From contig OX463859.1 in the NCBI GenBank assembly GCA_949825065.1, positions 8,527,850 through 8,591,849 of the forward strand: DNA of 64,000 nt, in the 5' to 3' direction. The position numbers were made by a program, and so were the translations under genes. This document shows, one piece after another, positions 45,554 to 64,000 of the stretch (position 1 is its first letter; each line of letters opens with the position of its first letter). The notes beneath the pieces were generated by a model. That model ran no database searches. It had not been told where the DNA came from and saw nothing but the letters and a program-made list of their open reading frames with translations. Source of the stretch: Odontocerum albicorne. Taxonomy: Eukaryota; Arthropoda; Insecta; Trichoptera; Odontoceridae.

Positions 45554-46512
45554 CGAGGCATATCCAGAAAGTAAGTGTACTGAATTTTTGTAGGTTACAA
45601 TTTTTTTTATTTAAACAAAAAAATTACGTGGTTACTGTAGTACATATGTAAGCTATTTTTCGACATAGTCGCCATTTCTCTCAATGCAGGTGGTGAAGCG
45701 GGGTATCAACTTTTTGATACCTTCCTCGAAGTAGTTTCCCACCAACCCCTCCGTCCACTTCTCCACTTCCTCCTTTACCTCTTTGTCGGTTGAAAACCTT
45801 TTTCCACCCATGTGCAGCTTCAGGGAGGTAAAGAGATAGTAATCTGAAGGTGCTAGGTCAGATGAATGCGCAGGATGGTTCAAGACATCCCATTTAAACG
45901 AGGCGAGCAGTTCCTTCGTGGTGTTGGCCGTGTGTGGTCTGGCATTGTCGTGCAGCAGGCAGACTCCCTTTGTCAGCATGCCTCTCCTCTTGTTCTGAAT
46001 CGCCCTCCACAATTTTTTTAGGGTCTCACAGTATCTCGCAGAGTTGATGGTCTCCCCTTGAGGCATATATTCAATTAAAATTATGCCTTGACAGTCCCAA
46101 AACACGGATGCCATGATTTTCTTGGCTGAAATTGTGGTTTTGAACTTTTTGGCGGAGGGTGAAGAGGTGTGACGTGACCGTTTTTAAACTCGCGACACCA
46201 CTTGTACACACTCGTACGATTCATAGCTTTATCACCATGTGCAGTTTTCACCTCATTATAAACCTCAACCGGAGGTTTTCCCTTCCAAACGAGATAACGG
46301 ATAACGCCGCGTATTTCGCAATTGGCGGGAGATTGGATTGACATTTTTCACGAAACGTGTTGTAGCGTCGACACTTCTCAACGTACTGACCTCGAACCGG
46401 TCTCGTTGAGGAGGGGAAGGGTCAGGCTACACGGAAGTGTAGCCAACATGTCGAAAATAAAATCCATCCGGTCGTGAGAGCCTCAGTACACTTACTTTCT
46501 GGATACGCATAG
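45554..46512 (-). mobile_element. Second mariner family, internally deleted
   Basis: TIRs GGCATATCCAGAAAGTAAGT+GTACTGA / matching right end, flanked by TA. The N-terminal frame (46344 leftward: ANCEIRGVIRYLVWKGKPPV, NRTSVYKWCREFKNGH) jumps to a later part (46114-45653: VFWDCQGIILIEYMPQGETI, LLHDNARPHTAN, SSDLAPSDYYLF). Motif 1 and flanking DNA are missing. 959 bp instead of ~1.3 kb. Confidence 0.88.
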
Positions 46513-46861
46513 TACAATGAAAAAGTTCTTAATACATTTGAGAGAAAGATTCTCCGCAGAATATATGGTAAAATTAAAAACACACTCTGGTTGATCCACA
46601 ACCCGGTTAATGTGATCTGGAATAATCAAGAGTCTAGTGTAATTACTTACTTCAGTGGTTCTCAATCCAAATTCTGGATTAGTGGAGCCGAAGACAATAT
46701 TGTCTCCCGGTCCCCCTTCAATATGTCCACATTATCAATTTGAATGTGTCGAGGGGGTACCATACGAATGAATAAAAAAAAACATGTTGATTCCTTGTAT
46801 TTTTTATATAAAATTATGGCATGTGCTGCATTGCACCGGCTGAAATAATAATTCAATTAAA

Positions 46862-47445
46862 TTAAAGCTCCACAAGGGAGCATAGGGAGCTCACCAGTCT
46901 TCTCCATTCAGAGCGGTTTTGGGTGGTGTTGGTAATCTCCCTCCATGACATTCCTAACGCTCTGACTTCCTTGTCATAAGAACGGTACACCGTGAGAGAG
47001 GGTCTTCCAGGCCGTCGGGACTCCAATGGACAGAAAAACAGTGCTCTCCTCGGCTAACTATCATCGGGCATTCTCAGAACATGTCCCAGCCAGGACTATC
47101 GCCTCTCCCGAATCACAGAGACGACAGACCCCTGCCGGGTGCGCCGGCATACAGCGTAGTTTGTTATGTGGTCATACCACCTGATTCCCAATATCCTCCT
47201 GAGACACCTGTTTTCAAAACTAAGTATCTTGCGCTCCTGAGCCTTGGTGAGATGCTAAGATTCACAGCCGTACAGGAGGATCGGGATGACACATGCGTTA
47301 AACAGGCGGCATTTGGTTGTGACGCTGAATCCAGCCGCCTTCCAAATCCTATCCATATTGTTGAACGCCCCGCTGGCAGCTCCGATGCGGATGGGCAGCT
47401 CCGTCCGGAGATCATCATTGGAGGTGATGGTGGCACCCAATATAA
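46862..47445 (-). mobile_element. Reverse-transcriptase C-terminal relic
   Basis: Minus strand encodes FNNMDRIWKAAGFSVTTKCR, LFNACVIPILLYGCES and then, with frameshifts, LSFENRCLRRILGIRWYDHI-like sequence, ending near GGAGCTTTAATTTAA. Post-RT part of a CR1/R1-like or RTE-like element. Confidence 0.75.
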
Positions 47446-47459
47446 TAAAAATTAGAAAT

Positions 47460-47530
47460 AATAATAAAAGGACAATTTATATAGTGCCATTTAGAGTTCC
47501 GACTCTCCTCAAAGGCACTCTTAGTATAAG
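47460..47530 (-). repeat. SINE tail fragment
   Basis: AAAGGACAATTTATATAGTG and CTCTCCTCAAAGGCACTCT match the tail at 18120-18180. Confidence 0.65.
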
Positions 47531-48418
47531 CCTAATTATTTTATTTTTATCATAAAAGAAAACAAAATTTAAAATATTTTATTTTATTTTATTTTCGGCA
47601 TATACAACATAATAAAATGACTTTAATGCTATGCTTAATGATATTTATGTATATACATTCACAACAATATATATATTGATCTAAGCAAAACCTTAAAATA
47701 TGCTTTGGTTCATTTGGAAAAAAATTTACAACTTGCAAAATAGTACGACTTAAAATTAATTCGTTATCGATCGATGTGATTACCCTGTAAAAGCAATAAA
47801 ACTAAAATTTAATTATAAGTATGTAAACAGTAACCAAAATATTAATATAAAACTAATTTTGGATTTGCCTTTGACCACAATTAATACCGAACACATAATT
47901 TGAATTTATAATTTTTTTTAGTTTATCAATTAAGATTGTTAGGTTGTCTGCTGATTATTTTGACAGTGGTGCATTGAAGTGAAGTTGGTATGGATTTGTT
48001 ACAGGCTGGTCCCTGTTAAATATGAATTGAGTTTAAAAGCTTATTTATGGAGCCATGTATCGTATATTATATAGATCAGTGCTTCTCGAACTTCCTATGG
48101 TCACGGATTAATTTTTTCATTCCAATCCATTGCGGACCAGTACTTTGTAAAATTAAATACAAATAAGTTTAAAACAGTTTTGAAATATTGTTTTTTACTT
48201 GAGAGATCAGGGTATTTGTCACTTGTGCCACCGGAGATAACTTTCGAAGCTAATTTGTGACAGACATAGCCTCTTATATACTTCAGTTTTTGCAGCTTTT
48301 CTGCATTGTCTTAATCTATTCGGTCCCTGATAGCTGGTAACAGTTTTACTGAGCATTCATACTTATGAGAGTCTTACTGCTTAGATGTTTTGTGCTGTAA
48401 ACCGTGTGTTCTTGTCTT
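47531..48418. other. AT-rich spacer
   Basis: No gene recognised. CAGTGCTTCTCGAACTTCCT at 48066 resembles a hAT end, without a partner end. Confidence 0.45.
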
Positions 48419-48612
48419 TTTTTTATTTAACCTGATGAGTTTATTACCATGTAGCAATCTCTTCCAACCAACCAGAAAGATGTTTTAATGGCCCCTAAGT
48501 GAAAACCAGGCTGGAATCCCATTTTAAAAAATCTGGGTTCCAGCGGGGATCGAACCCGCAACCTCTGGATCGGCAGACAAGCGTCTTACCACCAGGCCAC
48601 GGAGGTCGTCTT
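48419..48612 (-). mobile_element. tRNA-derived SINE
   Basis: Close copy of 10035-10230: same B box GGTTCGATCCC, A box TGGCCTGGTGG, body and AACCTGATGAGTTTATTACC end. Confidence 0.85.
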
Positions 48613-49099
48613 CAGTTAGTTCGACAAATAGCATATTCTTTGGAAGTCTGATGTCAGGCATACGAGCAACATGTTAAAGACACGTGTGTATATTACGGAG
48701 TAAGGCTGAATCAGTACGAAAAATACAATAACAAAAAATAAAAATATGGTATATATCGAATTTGTCACACAAAGGACAGCAAATAAACACATGTTTCATA
48801 ATTCAAACCACACTCACAGATGGGATCCTCTACAGATGCCTTTGTTTATCTGGTAAATTTTAAAAGTGACCTTAGGTTCATTTTAATCTTTCTTCAAACT
48901 TAGTACTAAATAAAAAAGCTAATTTGTTTTAACATGTTGATATGTTCCAGGCAAAAGGGCATCACAATATTTATGTAAATTTGACAGTAGAAAAAAAACC
49001 TGCAAAATACTATTTTCATTGACAATTTGTGGTATGGAAAAATATTCCTTATAGATAGTGTTAGCTGAAGTACATCATAGAGAAGTTAATTTTTGTTTG

Positions 49100-49345
49100 A
49101 CAGAATACTGAATGAAGTGATAAGGGACGAATGTGAACATAAGGCTGATGTGTTAAGTAAGATGAAGAAGAGTACGTTGAGATGATTTGGATGAAAAAAG
49201 AATAACAAAACAGTTATACAGTGCAGATGTGAGTGGAATGTGTGTGAGAGGAAGACCAAGGAAGGACTGAGACAATTCCCCTGATGGTTGATTGTCTCAA
49301 TCAGGAGGGTCTTTAAGTTTAAGATAAGTCTAGATATTTTGTAGA
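49100..49345 (+). mobile_element. Non-LTR post-RT relic
   Basis: RILNEVIRDECEHKADVLSK and KMKKSTLR then decayed KQLYSADVSGMCVRGRPRKD. Immediately downstream of glass, opposite strand. Confidence 0.75.
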
Positions 49346-49621
49346 CTAAATTTATGTTTCACATTTGTTTCATTCTTGTAATATCCTGTTCTATATACAA
49401 TACATTAGATGCACAAATTGTCCTTTTATCATCACTCATTAAATTACAAAATCTGATGTCCTTTAACTTTCAAGAAGAATCCATTTGATAGCACACAAAA
49501 CACTTTATAGGTATTTACTCCCTTATGAAATGTTTTTTTTTTATGACACGTCTTAACTTTTGATGAAGTACAGACATTAAAAATACACAGTAGTGTAGTG
49601 TCCATAAGGGTGGCCATACTG

Positions 49622-62535
<12,914 letters not shown>

Positions 62536-62750
62536 CTGTAATTTTCATTGTATCTGTATAATCAATTTATAGTACATAGACATAAAATTATAAATGGATC
62601 AACATTGTGACTAGTATAAATGCGACATATTGAAGGAAATATGACAGAGAATCAATATAAATAAAAAAAACTGGAAATCCATTTCAAATGTTATGGAGTT
62701 ATTAATTACAGATAAAAAATACCATCTGAAATTGATCATATATTTGTATC

Positions 62751-63292
62751 TATACTAGAGAAAATGTAGGATGGTCCCTATGACGTTTGAAATATCATGT
62801 CTCAAAGAGATGGGGTAAAATCGTTTTTTTTTACAAATCGAATCGTTTTTTATAAATCGATTTTTTTTTCTCTAAACTGACGTTTTAATTCCTAATTTTC
62901 ATTATATTGATTTTCTAATGTATTGTATCTATTTTTAAATAGGCCAAGATCCACTATGAATTAATACTAATTACGAACATTTCATTTTAGGTATAAAAAA
63001 TCGAAAATCCAATTATCGTATACCCCATCCCTAGCCAATGCAGACTAACTTTTGATAAACGTCACCGAATATTATTTGATTTTAATAAACTGCCACATTT
63101 TTGCTAATTTGTAACAAGATGTATTAATTTGTCATTATTGTTAGTTTTATGTAATGTATTTACCTAAATAGCTTGCTATTTATTAGAATCGAGGGTTGAT
63201 AAAATAATTAAAATTACTGATTGTCGTTACAAGACTGTATTGGGGCAAATTTTTGAACTGTCACAGGGACCATGCTACATTTTCTCTAGTAT
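62751..63292. mobile_element. 542-bp MITE, family M1
   Basis: TIRs ATACTAGAGAAAATGTAGGA and CTACATTTTCTCTAGTAT. Interior is the reverse complement of 37883-38440 with about 10-15 % difference by eye; outer ends diverged. Confidence 0.82.
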
Positions 63293-63569
63293 AACACTAT
63301 TTTGCGACGAGTCCACCATCCTTGTCTCACATTTAATGCACAAATCAGTAAATTTTATCCTATACTCGTATACAGGTTCCGCACTTGCAGATTCAATCCA
63401 CTACGGATCGAAAATATTCGAATAAAAAGAGAGAGAAAGAATGATGTTATATTTTCTCTATCTATAATTTTATTTTCTGTATGTTTTTTTTGTTTGAAAA
63501 ATATTACGTTGTTGGTGATGTGTATTATTAATTAGACCTGTGATTGTTGCAGATACAAGATGGTGTAGA

Positions 63570-63912
63570 GATGAACATTTGTTTTAACTTAATGCTGAAG
63601 CAGATTAAACCTATTTATTGACTTTAAATTTGTAACTCTTTGCATATATGCTTTTAAAAATATAATTTCAATGAAAACTAATCTAATTAATACTATACAA
63701 AATAATAAGTGAGAATTTATCTTTATAAACAAGACAGTGATGACATTTCATTAATTCATCTTTATAATTTATTTTTTCAGCAGCCTTAGACTACAGCAGT
63801 ACTTGCTCTTGGATTATTCCTAACAATTAGAAAGAGCTATTCCACAACAGTCAGCTTCAACTATACCCCCAGCCTTGTAGATGAATTTAATTATATTCTA
63901 ATGGTGGTTTAA
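63570..63912. repeat. Dispersed direct duplication, right copy
   Basis: Partner of 61240-61446, with AAGCAGATTAAACCTATTTA, TTGCTCTTGGATTATTCCTA and TATTCTAATGGTGGTTTAAA. Probably a repeat element of unknown class. Confidence 0.8.
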
Positions 63913-64000
63913 AAAGTTCTAAAATATACAAATGTACTGAAAATGTACAGACTTTATACTCTTCATTATTCCCAAAACATTACAGTATGGTAACTATTTA

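Noticed and set aside
47081..47455. 124-codon plus-strand frame
   Set aside because: Mirror frame of the reverse-transcriptase relic coded on the minus strand.

Overview
This is an AT-rich, intron-rich, transposon-dense stretch of an insect nuclear genome. Two conserved animal genes could be rebuilt exon by exon on the minus strand, and both fit insect orthologues best. I cannot name the species. A hemimetabolous, TE-rich genome is a guess from the mix of mariner, RTE-like and SINE repeats.

Region 1 (555-31280, minus): O-GlcNAcase (Oga). Nineteen phase-consistent coding exons give 2,967 nt (989 codons) in one frame, from the ATG to the middle of the C-terminal acetyltransferase-like domain. 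The 3' end lies to the left of the window. Its introns hold non-LTR retrotransposon fragments, mariner relics, tRNA-derived SINEs, pogo-like and other TIR elements, and an extremely AT-rich block at 8.3-9.0 kb.

Region 2 (31281-49621): spacer between the two genes. It holds a non-LTR ORF1 relic, a 15-copy ~80-bp tandem array (35.5-36.7 kb), MITEs, a piggyBac-like element, one almost intact mariner and one internally deleted mariner. It also holds three plus-strand exons (37082-41670) that splice in one frame and end in a stop plus AATAAA. I propose these are the 3' end of an unrecognised plus-strand gene.

Region 3 (49622-62535, minus): glass, the zinc-finger transcription factor of photoreceptor development. 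Six exons carry the conserved pre-finger segments, five C2H2 fingers and the stop. The 5' exons lie to the right of the window. Its introns and upstream flank are again full of repeats, among them a foldback element and MITEs.

No functional link between Oga and glass is evident; they are simply neighbours here. The most interesting signals are a 52-bp duplication that doubles an Oga splice donor and could yield a short isoform, the cryptic plus-strand gene, and a repeat family with hammerhead-ribozyme-like motifs and 9-11 bp target-site duplications.
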